A stretch of DNA of 15,684 nt, taken from positions 1 to 15,684 of the forward strand of contig DAIQOP010000077.1 of assembly GCA_036787815.1 (NCBI GenBank), in the 5' to 3' direction. Positions 1-6,779 of this stretch are shown here, piece after piece; within the stretch, counting starts at the first letter, position 1; every line of letters starts with the position of its first letter. The notes beneath the pieces were generated by a model, which was given only the letters and a program-made list of their open reading frames with translations, had not been told where the DNA came from and did not search any database. The position numbers were made by a program, and so were the translations under genes. Source of the stretch: DATBAK01 sp036787815. Its GTDB lineage: Bacteria > Actinomycetota > Acidimicrobiia > IMCC26256 > PALSA-610.

Positions 1-365
1 GCCTCCGCGTCGGGTTCGGGCGCCATCCCCTCGATGTAGTGGAACGCGCCGAACCGAAGGTGCGCCGCGACGCGTTCGCGCATGTAACGCTGGAAGCTCG
101 CCGGGTGCGTCGACGGAAGCCCGACGTACTCGTCCATGTGGAAGCCGGTGACGACCGACCAATCGATCGTGTCGCCGGCCGCGGCGATCAGGCGGTCGAG
201 GAACACCAGCTGCGACGTGCCCGTGGCGAGCATGAGGTTCGCGTGTCCCCGCTGCTCGATCGCATCACGCAGCAACCGGGCCGCGTCGTCGGCCGCGCCG
301 ACCGCGAGCGCATCGGCGCTCTCGTAGACGCGGACCGTCAGCTCCTCGACCCGCCATTCCCTCAC
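1..365 (-). CDS. Glucosamine-6-phosphate deaminase/isomerase-like protein (NagB family), partial, C-terminus beyond window
   Basis: Reading leftward from a GTG at 365, 121 codons are open to the window edge. The protein starts VREWRVEELTVRVYESADAL. It carries the family's phosphate-loop region (LMLATGTSQL, about 44-53) and the hallmark GFHMDEYVGLPSTHPASF (about 74-91), which matches the NagB stretch around FNMDEYVGL...HPESY; the Asp of MDEY (78) corresponds to the catalytic Asp. NagB enzymes convert glucosamine-6-phosphate to fructose-6-phosphate and ammonia in the cytosol. The GTG overlaps the TGA of the upstream GH4 gene as GTGA (362-365), so translation is probably coupled. An ATG at 357 is in another frame and does not give this protein. 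The exact sugar is uncertain: NagB-like paralogues also act on galactosamine-6-phosphate, and 6-phosphogluconolactonases share the fold. Pairing with GH4 suggests breakdown of an amino-sugar-containing glycoside. Confidence 0.85.
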   Translation of the reverse strand, partial: MREWRVEELTVRVYESADALAVGAADDAARLLRDAIEQRGHANLMLATGTSQLVFLDRLIAAAGDTIDWSVVTGFHMDEYVGLPSTHPASFQRYMRERVAAHLRFGAFHYIEGMAPEPDAE

Positions 366-1738
366 GCGAACTGTGGGAGCCACTTCGAGGTGGCCGTGAT
401 CATCTCGTCGGCCATCTTCTGCAGCGCCCGGTAGTCGATGCGGCCGGCGAGAGGGTCGACGAGCATGGCGTCGACGACCGCGTCACGGTTGCCCGAGATC
501 GCCGCCTCCACCGTGAGCTCCTGCGACAGCGACACGCGTCGTACCGCATCGGCGAGCACCGGCGGCAGCACCGCGCGGTCGCGGCCGTGCACACCCGATC
601 CGTCGACCGTGCACATCGATTCGACGACCACATCGTTCGGGAGGTCGGGGCACTGGCCCGTGTTGGCGATGTTGACCGGGTAGTCGCGCGGCTTGTCGCG
701 CAGGCGCGAATCGATGAGGCCCGCCACCATCTCGCCCGAGGGCATGCGTGACACCTCGTTCGACGCGAGCGTGGCCTCGAAATCCGCGATGTGCCGGCCC
801 TGCCACCGCTCCCGCTCCGCCATGTCGGTGAGCTGCACGCCCCAGTCGAGTCCCCAGTGCGATTCCTCGGTGAGGAACCCGGAGAAGAACTCGACCAGAT
901 GCCGATCGCCGGCGCCGGGCAACGCGCCGGTGCGCCGGAAGATCTCGAGCTTGACCCGATTGAGGTCGAGCAGCTGGGCCTTCGTCCACTGACCGCCCTC
1001 GGAGACGGCCTCGTGGCCGATCATCTCGGCGAAGTTGAACGCGATCGGCTCGCGGCGAACTTCGTCTTCGCGTTCCATCAGGTCGGCGAGCATCGCGAGA
1101 CCGTCGACGCCGTCGATATCGCAGCGGGTGACGATCGGCAGGTGGTTCACGCCGCTGATCTCCATCTTCATGTTGCGCATGTCGCATTCGAGCAACAACG
1201 ACAGCATGAAGGTGGCGATCGTGACCTCGTGGCACAACCCGACGGCGTTGATCGACGTCTCGCGTAGCACCGAACGCGTGAGCGTGGTCATCGGGTTGGT
1301 GAGGTTGAGCAGCCACGCGTCGGGGCAGACGGCCTCCATGTCGCGCGCGATGTCGACCATGACCGGGATGTTGCGCAGCGCGCGCACGATCCCGCCCGGC
1401 CCCACGGTGTCGCCCACCGACTGCTTGATGCAGTAGCGCTCGGGGATCGCGATGTCGAGCCCCATGCTCTCGAGCGCGCCGGTGGAGATGCACACGACGA
1501 CGTAGTCGGCACCGTCGAGGGCTTCGCGCTGGTCGGTCGTGCCGGTCGCGTGCAGGCCGATCCCCCGCACCTTCGCCATGTGCTCGACGAGCTCGATCAT
1601 GCGCGGGATCGGCGTGGGATCGATGTCCTCGATCACGACGTGCGCGTCGACGAGCGACGGCATGTTGACGAGGTCGATCAGCAGCTTCGACGTCCACTGG
1701 TACGAGCCGCCACCGATGAACGTGATCCTCGGAGCCAT
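362..1738 (-). CDS. Family 4 glycoside hydrolase (alpha-galactosidase / LplD-like), paralogue 1
   Basis: A 458-residue protein, normal length for GH4. These enzymes hydrolyse alpha- or beta-glycosides in the cytosol by an NAD-dependent redox mechanism with a divalent metal. Visible features are an N-terminal Rossmann motif MAPRITFIGGGSYQW, the DTVGPGGIVRALRNIPV segment, NLTNP (about 145-149), the metal-binding Cys in VGLCHE (Cys169) and the metal-binding His in GVNHLP (His199), then GDRHLVEFFSGF in the C-terminal half. I chose the ATG at 1738 over an in-frame ATG at 1753 because AGGAGG (1744-1749) lies 5 nt before it and because the paralogue also begins MAPRIT. The RHLVEFF motif resembles LplD/uronidase-type members more than classic melibiases, but the substrate cannot be fixed. 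It appears to form a separate transcription unit with the downstream NagB-like gene, with promoter and operator candidates just upstream. Confidence 0.92.
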   Translation of the reverse strand: MAPRITFIGGGSYQWTSKLLIDLVNMPSLVDAHVVIEDIDPTPIPRMIELVEHMAKVRGIGLHATGTTDQREALDGADYVVVCISTGALESMGLDIAIPERYCIKQSVGDTVGPGGIVRALRNIPVMVDIARDMEAVCPDAWLLNLTNPMTTLTRSVLRETSINAVGLCHEVTIATFMLSLLLECDMRNMKMEISGVNHLPIVTRCDIDGVDGLAMLADLMEREDEVRREPIAFNFAEMIGHEAVSEGGQWTKAQLLDLNRVKLEIFRRTGALPGAGDRHLVEFFSGFLTEESHWGLDWGVQLTDMAERERWQGRHIADFEATLASNEVSRMPSGEMVAGLIDSRLRDKPRDYPVNIANTGQCPDLPNDVVVESMCTVDGSGVHGRDRAVLPPVLADAVRRVSLSQELTVEAAISGNRDAVVDAMLVDPLAGRIDYRALQKMADEMITATSKWLPQFA

Positions 1739-1743
1739 CCCCG

Positions 1744-1749
1744 CCTCCT
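1744..1749 (-). promoter_or_regulatory. Shine-Dalgarno site AGGAGG of GH4 paralogue 1
   Basis: A perfect AGGAGG on the minus strand with a 5-nt spacer to the ATG at 1738. It decides between two in-frame starts 15 nt apart: the upstream ATG at 1753 would lie before the site. Confidence 0.8.
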
Positions 1750-1762
1750 GCACGCGCCGAAC

Positions 1763-1778
1763 CTGACGGCAGCGTCAG
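1763..1778. promoter_or_regulatory. Perfect palindrome, candidate operator of GH4 paralogue 1
   Basis: CTGACG-GCAG-CGTCAG is a perfect 6-bp inverted repeat with a 4-bp centre. It lies 25-40 bp upstream of the GH4 ATG and directly abuts the downstream side of the predicted -10 box (1779-1784), so it would cover the transcription start. That is the usual place for a dimeric repressor of the LacI, GntR or TetR kind. No such repressor is encoded in the window; the only regulator seen is the LAL protein at 3410-6520. A short RNA hairpin in the 5' leader is the alternative. Confidence 0.45.
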
Positions 1779-1784
1779 ACTCTA
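1779..1784 (-). promoter_or_regulatory. Predicted -10 box TAGAGT for GH4 paralogue 1
   Basis: TAGAGT fits the actinobacterial TANNNT form and would start transcription near 1772, giving a leader of about 34 nt containing the AGGAGG site. No good TTGACA-like -35 is present at 16-18 bp; that region falls inside the decamer array, which instead offers repeated GGAACC. The promoter may therefore be activator-dependent or read by an alternative sigma factor. Confidence 0.35.
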
Positions 1785-1790
1785 TCGGCG

Positions 1791-1850
1791 GGTTCCCTCG
1801 GGTTCCGGCGGGTTCCGGCGGGTTCCGACGGGTTCCGGTCGGTTCCCGCC
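1791..1850. repeat. Six tandem 10-bp repeats, GGTTCCNNNN
   Basis: Six consecutive decamers all begin GGTTCC and differ only in the last four bases: CTCG, GGCG, GGCG, GACG, GGTC, CGCC. On the coding (minus) strand each presents GGAACC. The period is exactly 10 bp, close to one DNA turn, so the six cores face the same side of the helix. The array sits immediately upstream of the predicted -10 box of GH4 paralogue 1, and a seventh exact copy of the first unit lies at 1901-1910. It could be an array of activator sites, a set of ECF-type -35 elements (core GGAAC), or a slippage-prone simple repeat. The repeat is directly seen; its function is inference. Confidence 0.9.
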
Positions 1851-1893
1851 GGTGCACGCCCGGCGGCTGAGGCGTCCGGAGCGGCGAGCGCCC

Positions 1894-1911
1894 GCGAGGC
1901 GGTTCCCTCGC
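1894..1911. terminator. Perfect hairpin GCGAGG-CGGTTC-CCTCGC, candidate terminator after GH4 paralogue 2
   Basis: A 6-bp perfect stem with a 6-nt loop lies about 80 nt past the stop codon of GH4 paralogue 2. It has no U-tract, so it would be an atypical terminator of the kind often seen in high-GC actinobacteria. It contains the isolated seventh GGTTCCCTCG decamer, so it may instead belong to the regulatory array. The rest of the 1739-1991 spacer shows only a duplicated GAGCGCGACC (1963-1972 and 1981-1990). Confidence 0.25.
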
Positions 1912-1991
1912 CGATCGACGCGCGTGCACTCACCGCGAACCCGAGCCAAGCCGCCTCGCAGCGAGCGCGACCGTCAAGACGAGCGCGACCA

Positions 1992-3368
1992 TCAGAATTG
2001 CGGCAGCCACTGCGCGGTCGCGATGAGCATGTCTTCGGTCATGGTGGCGACGGTCTCGTACGGCAGGCGGCCGGCCATCGGGTCCGCGAGCATCGCCTCG
2101 AACACCGTCGTGCGATCGCCGGTGAGCGCGGCGTCGACGGTGAGCTCCTGCGACACCGCGACGCGACGCAGGTACTCGCCCAGGATCGACGGGACCTCGA
2201 CACGGTCCCGGGCCCGCACGCCGTCGGCGTCGACCGTGCCCATCGCCTCCACCACCACGCCGTCGGGCAGGTTCGCGACCTGTCCCCGATTCGGGAGGTT
2301 GACGGGGAGGTCGCGGCGGTTCCCGGTGACGATCGCCTCGAGGAGTGGAGCCACGAGCTCGCCCGACGGGAAGCGCGAGACGTCGTCGAGGTCGCGGACG
2401 GCCTCGTAGTGGGTGACGTCGTCGTCGGCGTCGGTCATGTGCTTGCGCAGGCCGTAGATGTGCACCTTCCACTCGGAGCCGTAGTCGTTCTCGGGGGTGA
2501 CGAAGCCCGGGAAGAACTCGGCGAGGTGGTGGTCGCCCGAGCCCGGCAGCACTCCGAAGCGGTGAAAGAGCTCCAGCCGCACCTGGTTGTTGTGGATCAC
2601 GTCGGCCTTGTGCCAGCGGTCGCCGGGCGTGATCTTCTCGTACTCCATCGCGGGCGGCGGATCCATCCACATCGTCTCGCGCGCGGCGCGCTCCGGATCG
2701 TCGAGCAGGTCGCGCAGCGCAGCGAGCGCGTCGGCTCCATCGGCATCGTGCAGCTCGGTGACGAGCGGCAGATGGTTGACACCACCGACCACCGGATCGA
2801 GCTTGCGCATGTCGGCGTCGAGGAGGAGGCTCATCACGTACTGCATCCCGACCAGCTCGTTGCACAGACCGATCGCCTGGACCTTGGTCTCACGCGTGAC
2901 CGCGCGGCACAGCGCCGTGAGCGGGTTGGAGACGTTGAGGAAGAGCGCGTCGGGGCACACGGCCTCGATGTCGCGGGCGATGTCGAGCACGACCGGCACG
3001 CTGCGCAACGCCCGCATCACGCCGCCCGGGCCGACCGTGTCGCCGATCGGTTGGCGCATGCCGTGGCGCTCCGGAATCTCGAGGTCGTTCGCCATGCTCT
3101 CGAATCCACCGACCGAGAGGCACGCGACGACGAACTGCGAGCCGTCGAGGGCGCGGCGGCGATCGGTCTCCGAGGTGACCGACAGCCCGATGCCCCGGCG
3201 TTGCGCGAGCAGCGCGCCGAGCGCCTGCATCCGCGGCAGCTTCGACGCGTCGATGTCGTGGAGCACGACGTGGGAGTCGGCCAACGCGGGCGTGTTCGCG
3301 AAATCGGCGAGCAGCCGAGGCGCCCAGTGGTAGCTGCCGCCACCGATGATCGTGATGCGCGGTGCCAT
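1992..3368 (-). CDS. Family 4 glycoside hydrolase (alpha-galactosidase / LplD-like), paralogue 2
   Basis: A 458-residue protein, the same length as the paralogue at 362-1738 and clearly homologous along its whole length. Both share MAPRIT.IGGGSY, GDTVGPGG, DIARD.EAVCPDA, GVNHLP and the ending WLPQF. It has the Rossmann motif at 8-13, SNP at 147-149, metal ligands Cys169 (IGLCNE) and His199 (GVNHLP), and GDHHLAEFFPGF in the second half. The residue after the Cys is Asn, where paralogue 1 has His, so substrate or anomer preference may differ. The frame stays open far upstream into the regulator gene, but the ATG at 3368 is preceded by GGGGGAGG (3376-3383, 7-nt spacer) and begins exactly at the conserved MAPRIT. 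It lies 41 bp after the LAL regulator in the same direction. It may be co-transcribed with that gene or use the -10 candidate at 3397-3402. Confidence 0.92.
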   Translation of the reverse strand: MAPRITIIGGGSYHWAPRLLADFANTPALADSHVVLHDIDASKLPRMQALGALLAQRRGIGLSVTSETDRRRALDGSQFVVACLSVGGFESMANDLEIPERHGMRQPIGDTVGPGGVMRALRSVPVVLDIARDIEAVCPDALFLNVSNPLTALCRAVTRETKVQAIGLCNELVGMQYVMSLLLDADMRKLDPVVGGVNHLPLVTELHDADGADALAALRDLLDDPERAARETMWMDPPPAMEYEKITPGDRWHKADVIHNNQVRLELFHRFGVLPGSGDHHLAEFFPGFVTPENDYGSEWKVHIYGLRKHMTDADDDVTHYEAVRDLDDVSRFPSGELVAPLLEAIVTGNRRDLPVNLPNRGQVANLPDGVVVEAMGTVDADGVRARDRVEVPSILGEYLRRVAVSQELTVDAALTGDRTTVFEAMLADPMAGRLPYETVATMTEDMLIATAQWLPQF

Positions 3369-3375
3369 GTGCCGG

Positions 3376-3383
3376 CCTCCCCC
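3376..3383 (-). promoter_or_regulatory. Shine-Dalgarno site GGGGGAGG of GH4 paralogue 2
   Basis: A purine-rich stretch 7 nt before the ATG at 3368. It fixes the start within a much longer open frame. Confidence 0.75.
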
Positions 3384-3396
3384 GTGAGTGACCGGG

Positions 3397-3402
3397 AGAG
3401 TA
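3397..3402 (-). promoter_or_regulatory. Candidate -10 box TACTCT for GH4 paralogue 2
   Basis: TACTCT fits TANNNT and lies in the 41-bp gap after the LAL regulator. It would give a leader of about 22 nt that includes the ribosome binding site. No convincing -35 is seen, so read-through from the regulator gene is equally possible. Confidence 0.25.
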
Positions 3403-3409
3403 GCGGCGC

Positions 3410-6400
3410 TCAGGAACCGGGACCGTCGAGTGCGTGCGTGTCGAGACCGAGACGCCGCGCGACGGCCGCGGCCTCGCCGCGGTTCGCCACGCCGAGCTTC
3501 GTGAGGATGTTGGAGACGTGGACGCTGGCGGTCTTGGGGCTGATGAACAACGCCTCGGCGATCTGGCGGTTCGTCCGACCCTGCGCGACGAGTGCGAGCA
3601 CCTCGCGCTCCCGGTCGGTGAGGTGGAGGCGATCGACGGCGACATCGGCGCGTCGCTCGACCGAACCGTCGGCCGAGTGCTCGTTGCCGGCGTCGGCGCC
3701 GATGTCGACCCGCCCGCGCCGAGCCAGCGCCTCGGCCTGCTCGACCAGCAGACGCGCGCCGATCGCCCCGGCGATCTCGTGCGCGGCGCGCAGGGGCTCC
3801 CGGGCCGCGGCCGCTCCCGCCCCTGATCGCAACTGCGCGTCGGCCTCGCGCAGCCGGGCGTACGCGAGCCGGTACCGCCGGCCCTGCGTCGTCCACACGT
3901 CTGCCGCGGCCTGCCACGGTTCGGGATCGTTGCGCCCCTGCGCACGCGCCAACTCTCCCGCGGCCGTCTCGGCGAACCCCGCGCTGGCCGACTCGCCGTG
4001 GGGCCCGGTCTGGTCGGCGCGGAGCTGCTGGAGCGCGTCGACGCACAACTGCGCGTCGCGCAACGCGGCCTGCAGCGCGGGTTCGTCGGAGCGCCGGCGG
4101 GCCTCGTCGGCCCGATCGGCGGCGACCCCGGCGCCGACCGCGAGGAGCGCGACCCGGTCGCCGCAATGGGCGGCCCACAGCTCGGTCACGAGCGCGCCGA
4201 GGCGCGCCCGATCTCCCCGGGCGTACGCGAGCTCCGCGGCGCGGAGGTGCTCGCGGTATCCGGGCTCACCGCGTGCCGCCGCGAGTCGGTCGAGCCGGTC
4301 CAGGCACTCGGCCGCGGCGTCGAGCTCACCGCGCCCTGTGTGCAGCGCGGCGCGCAGATCGAGGAGGCGCATCTCGTCGAGGCCCACCGGACGCGTCCGG
4401 TCGATCCGGTCGAGCAGCGCGTCGACCTCGTCCCAGCGACCGAGCTCGAAGAGGCAGTCGATGGCGTTGTACCGGAGGAAGTTGGCGTGGCTGCGTTCGA
4501 GGCCGTGGCGCGTGGCGTCGTCGGCCGCGGCCAACGCCAGGGCCGCAGCTTCCTCGAGCCGGCCGATCGCCTCGAGTATCCCGCTCTCGTTCACCGCCGC
4601 GCGCGCGAGATCCGTCCACGACTGCTTCTCGCGTGCGATCTCGGCGGCCCGGTGCAGATGCTCGAGCCCGGCGTCGACGTGACCCGAGTAGCCGAGCGCG
4701 GTGCCGAGCGAGTTGCGGGCGTGCCCCTCGACGAGGCGCGCGCCCACCTCGCTCGCGAGCTCGATCGCCTGCTCGCACCACGGGACGGCCTCCTCGTGGC
4801 GGCTCGCCACCATGAGCTGCTGGCCGAGCGCGGCAACGACGAGCGCACGCGCCTCCGAGACCGGTTCGGCGGGCACGAGCGCCACGGCTCTCTCGTTCTC
4901 CTCCATGCCCGCGGCGCCGGCTCCCATCTGCCACAGGTAGCGCGCGATCCGCTCGTGGATGAGACCCGCGGTGACCGGATCTGCATCCGCGTCGACCTCG
5001 CGCAGCGCGTCGCGTGCGAGGGCCAACGCGCGGTCGGGGTTGCCCGCGAGCTCGGCCATCCGCGCACTGAAACGCGTGAGCTCGACTCTCGTCATCGCAA
5101 CGCGCTTCGCCGCGTCGGGCACGCGGTCCCAGAGCCCGAGCGCGCGCTCGCCGTGCGCGAGTGCCTCGGGAAACGCGCACATCTCCTCGGCGGCGCGCGC
5201 CGCGTCGAGCGCGGCGGGCAGTGCGCGGTCGAGGTCGTGGGCCTCGAACCAGTGACACGCGACCTCGCTCACCCGTTCCGCCTCACCGCCTTCGAACAGT
5301 GACGGCTCGTCGACGAGCAGCTCGGCGAACCGCGCGTGCAGACGCGTGCGCTCGCCGGGGAGCAGGTCGTCGTACACGGCTTCCTGCACGAGGGCATGAC
5401 GGAACGCGTACCGGTCGCTCTCGATCACGAGCACCTGGTGCTCCACGGCCCGGCGCAGGTCTTCGAGCAGCTCGTCGTCGACGCGCTCGCACAGCGCGGC
5501 GAGCAGGGTGTGCGGGAAGCGACGCCCGATCACCGCAGCCGTCCGCAGGATCTCGCGGGTCGTTGCCGGCAGCTCGTCGACCCGGGCGAGGAGCAGGTCG
5601 CGCAGCGTCTGCGGCAACGCGCAGCACTCGCCGTCGCGGCTGGCGACAACGATCTCCTCGGCGAAGAAGGGGTTGCCTTCGGAGCGCTCGAACACCGCGT
5701 CGATCAGGTCGGTGGTGGGAGCCGATCCGAGGATCCCGAAGAGCTGGTCGCGCAGCTCGTCGCGCGTGAACCGCTCGACCTCGACGAGCTGGGCCGAGCC
5801 GGCCCGATCGAGCTCGGCGAGCACCGAACGCAGCGGATGACGCCGGTGGAGGTCGTCGCTGCGGTAGGTGCCCAGGAGCATCACGCGTGTGTCCTGCAGG
5901 TTCCGGGCGAGGAAGACGAGCAGATCACGGGTCGACGTGTCGGCCCAGTGCAGATCCTCGATCACGAAGAGCAGCGGTACCTCGGCACCGAGGCGCTCGA
6001 CCACGCCGAGCAGGTGCTCGAGCAATCCGCCGTCCTGCCGTTCGAGCGCGGCGTCCCCGGCCGCGCGGAGCTCGGGGAGCAGGTGTGCGAGGCCGGGTCG
6101 GGCCGAGCCGACGACGGCATCGAACTCGGCGGGCGACATCGTGCGGGCGACGTGGCGCAGGACCTGCACGACGGGGCCGTACGGCAACGCGCGGTCGACG
6201 AGCTCGAGGCACGCACCGGTGACGACGCGGCCGCCACGGGCCACGACGTCGTCGGCCACGACACCGACGAACCGGGTCTTGCCGACCCCCGCCTCGCCTC
6301 CGACGAGCACGACCGACGGGCTCCCGGTCGCCGCGGCGTCGAACGCGGTGCGCAGACGCCGGCGCTCGTCGACCCGTCCGACGAAGGTGGAACTCGAGAC

Positions 6401-6520
6401 GCGACCGGGCACGGCCACGATTCTGGCCGCGCCGGCCGGCGCCGCGCGCCCACGCCCGGCCGTCCGGGGGGAGCCGGCGGGCCGGGCGGGGGACGGCGCG
6501 AGGTCAGTCGCGCGCGGCAC
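3410..6520 (-). CDS. LAL-type (large ATP-binding, LuxR/MalT-like) transcriptional regulator
   Basis: A 1036-residue protein. After a low-complexity Pro/Arg/Ala N-terminus (1-40) comes an AAA-type NTPase module beginning TFVGR, with Walker A GEAGVGKT (75-82) and Walker B LLFVIEDLHWAD (183-194). A long Ala/Leu-rich helical region follows, of the TPR kind used for ligand or partner binding. The C-terminus is a LuxR-type DNA-binding domain (about 967-1026) starting LTDREREVLALVAQGRTNRQ and containing SPKTASVHVSNILTKL. Family members switch between ADP- and ATP-bound states on binding an inducer and activate transcription; MalT is the best known, with maltotriose. Its place next to GH4 genes suggests a local sugar-responsive activator. 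The GTG at 6520 has no good ribosome binding site but overlaps the end of a small upstream ORF, so coupling is likely. In-frame GTG codons nearer TFVGR (for example at 6412) are alternative starts. Confidence 0.92.
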   Translation of the reverse strand: MPRATDLAPSPARPAGSPRTAGRGRAAPAGAARIVAVPGRVSSSTFVGRVDERRRLRTAFDAAATGSPSVVLVGGEAGVGKTRFVGVVADDVVARGGRVVTGACLELVDRALPYGPVVQVLRHVARTMSPAEFDAVVGSARPGLAHLLPELRAAGDAALERQDGGLLEHLLGVVERLGAEVPLLFVIEDLHWADTSTRDLLVFLARNLQDTRVMLLGTYRSDDLHRRHPLRSVLAELDRAGSAQLVEVERFTRDELRDQLFGILGSAPTTDLIDAVFERSEGNPFFAEEIVVASRDGECCALPQTLRDLLLARVDELPATTREILRTAAVIGRRFPHTLLAALCERVDDELLEDLRRAVEHQVLVIESDRYAFRHALVQEAVYDDLLPGERTRLHARFAELLVDEPSLFEGGEAERVSEVACHWFEAHDLDRALPAALDAARAAEEMCAFPEALAHGERALGLWDRVPDAAKRVAMTRVELTRFSARMAELAGNPDRALALARDALREVDADADPVTAGLIHERIARYLWQMGAGAAGMEENERAVALVPAEPVSEARALVVAALGQQLMVASRHEEAVPWCEQAIELASEVGARLVEGHARNSLGTALGYSGHVDAGLEHLHRAAEIAREKQSWTDLARAAVNESGILEAIGRLEEAAALALAAADDATRHGLERSHANFLRYNAIDCLFELGRWDEVDALLDRIDRTRPVGLDEMRLLDLRAALHTGRGELDAAAECLDRLDRLAAARGEPGYREHLRAAELAYARGDRARLGALVTELWAAHCGDRVALLAVGAGVAADRADEARRRSDEPALQAALRDAQLCVDALQQLRADQTGPHGESASAGFAETAAGELARAQGRNDPEPWQAAADVWTTQGRRYRLAYARLREADAQLRSGAGAAAAREPLRAAHEIAGAIGARLLVEQAEALARRGRVDIGADAGNEHSADGSVERRADVAVDRLHLTDREREVLALVAQGRTNRQIAEALFISPKTASVHVSNILTKLGVANRGEAAAVARRLGLDTHALDGPGS

Positions 6521-6611
6521 GGGAGGCGCGGCGGACGCGGAACCGGACGGCCGCGACCCGGCGCTCGACGAGCCGCTGGCGGATCAGCTCCGGCGGGATG
6601 TACTGGTGCAT
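6504..6611 (-). CDS. Small Arg-rich protein or leader peptide (35 aa) overlapping the LAL regulator start
   Basis: An ATG at 6611 preceded by GAAGGGG (6618-6624, 6-nt spacer) opens a 35-codon frame beginning MHQYIPPELIRQRLVERR and ending with TGA at 6504-6506. Ten of the 35 residues are Arg, there is one Asp and two Glu, and the middle could form an amphipathic basic helix. Its last codons overlap the GTG start of the LAL regulator by 17 nt. The ribosome binding site is better than the regulator's own, which suggests that ribosomes finishing this frame restart on the regulator. It could be a functional basic micro-protein or simply a translational coupler. I do not recognise a named family. 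The overlap, start context and compact fit are seen directly; function is not established. Confidence 0.5.
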   Translation of the reverse strand: MHQYIPPELIRQRLVERRVAAVRFRVRRASRAARD

Positions 6612-6617
6612 GGTGGA

Positions 6618-6624
6618 CCCCTTC
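6618..6624 (-). promoter_or_regulatory. Shine-Dalgarno site GAAGGGG of the small ORF
   Basis: A purine stretch 6 nt before the ATG at 6611. It supports translation of the 35-codon frame, whereas the regulator's GTG at 6520 has no comparable site. Confidence 0.5.
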
Positions 6625-6689
6625 TCTCTCAGCCCGTGTTCGTTCTCGCACGTTCCACGATGGGCCTAAGGAGGGGGCCGCCGCATCGG

Positions 6690-6715
6690 GCAGCCGCCGT
6701 ATTTTCGCCGGCTGC
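6690..6715. terminator. Inverted repeat GCAGCCG-N12-CGGCTGC, candidate terminator or attenuator
   Basis: Perfect 7-bp arms around a 12-nt loop containing the AT-richest run nearby (TATTTT on the plus strand). It lies about 65 nt past the RidA stop and 80 nt before the small ORF. There is no U-tract after the stem. It could end the thuA-esterase-ridA transcript or serve as an operator of the regulator unit. Confidence 0.3.
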
Positions 6716-6779
6716 GTGCCCTATGCGCCCAGGTGCACGTTGACCAGCTCGCTGCCGATGATCTGCGCCGGCCGCCGGA

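Larger units (their letters stand above)
6612..6779. other. 168-bp spacer between the RidA gene and the small ORF / LAL unit
   Basis: It holds the ribosome binding site of the small ORF and, on the minus strand, three closely spaced GAACG/GAAC elements at about 6639-6656. A perfect 7-bp inverted repeat sits at 6690-6715. I find no convincing TANNNT/TTGAC pair, so the promoter of the regulator unit is unresolved. Confidence 0.5.

Noticed and set aside
1791..1850. Short CRISPR-like array
   Set aside because: The units are 10 bp with no unique spacers, and there are no cas genes nearby; it is a simple tandem array.
1678..1929. A minus-strand 83-codon frame across the decamer array
   Set aside because: Its repeats merely translate the 10-bp units (Pro/Arg/Thr-rich), it overlaps the GH4 start in another frame, and no ribosome binding site precedes it.
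3369..4178. An N-terminal extension that would make GH4 paralogue 2 a 728-residue fusion
   Set aside because: The extra part overlaps the LAL gene in another frame and is low-complexity Arg-rich. A ribosome binding site directly precedes the conserved MAPRIT start at 3368.
1998..4682. An 894-codon plus-strand open frame
   Set aside because: It runs antisense to GH4 paralogue 2 and the LAL regulator, and its product is Arg/Ala-rich with no domain. In very GC-rich DNA the antisense frame of real genes often stays open.
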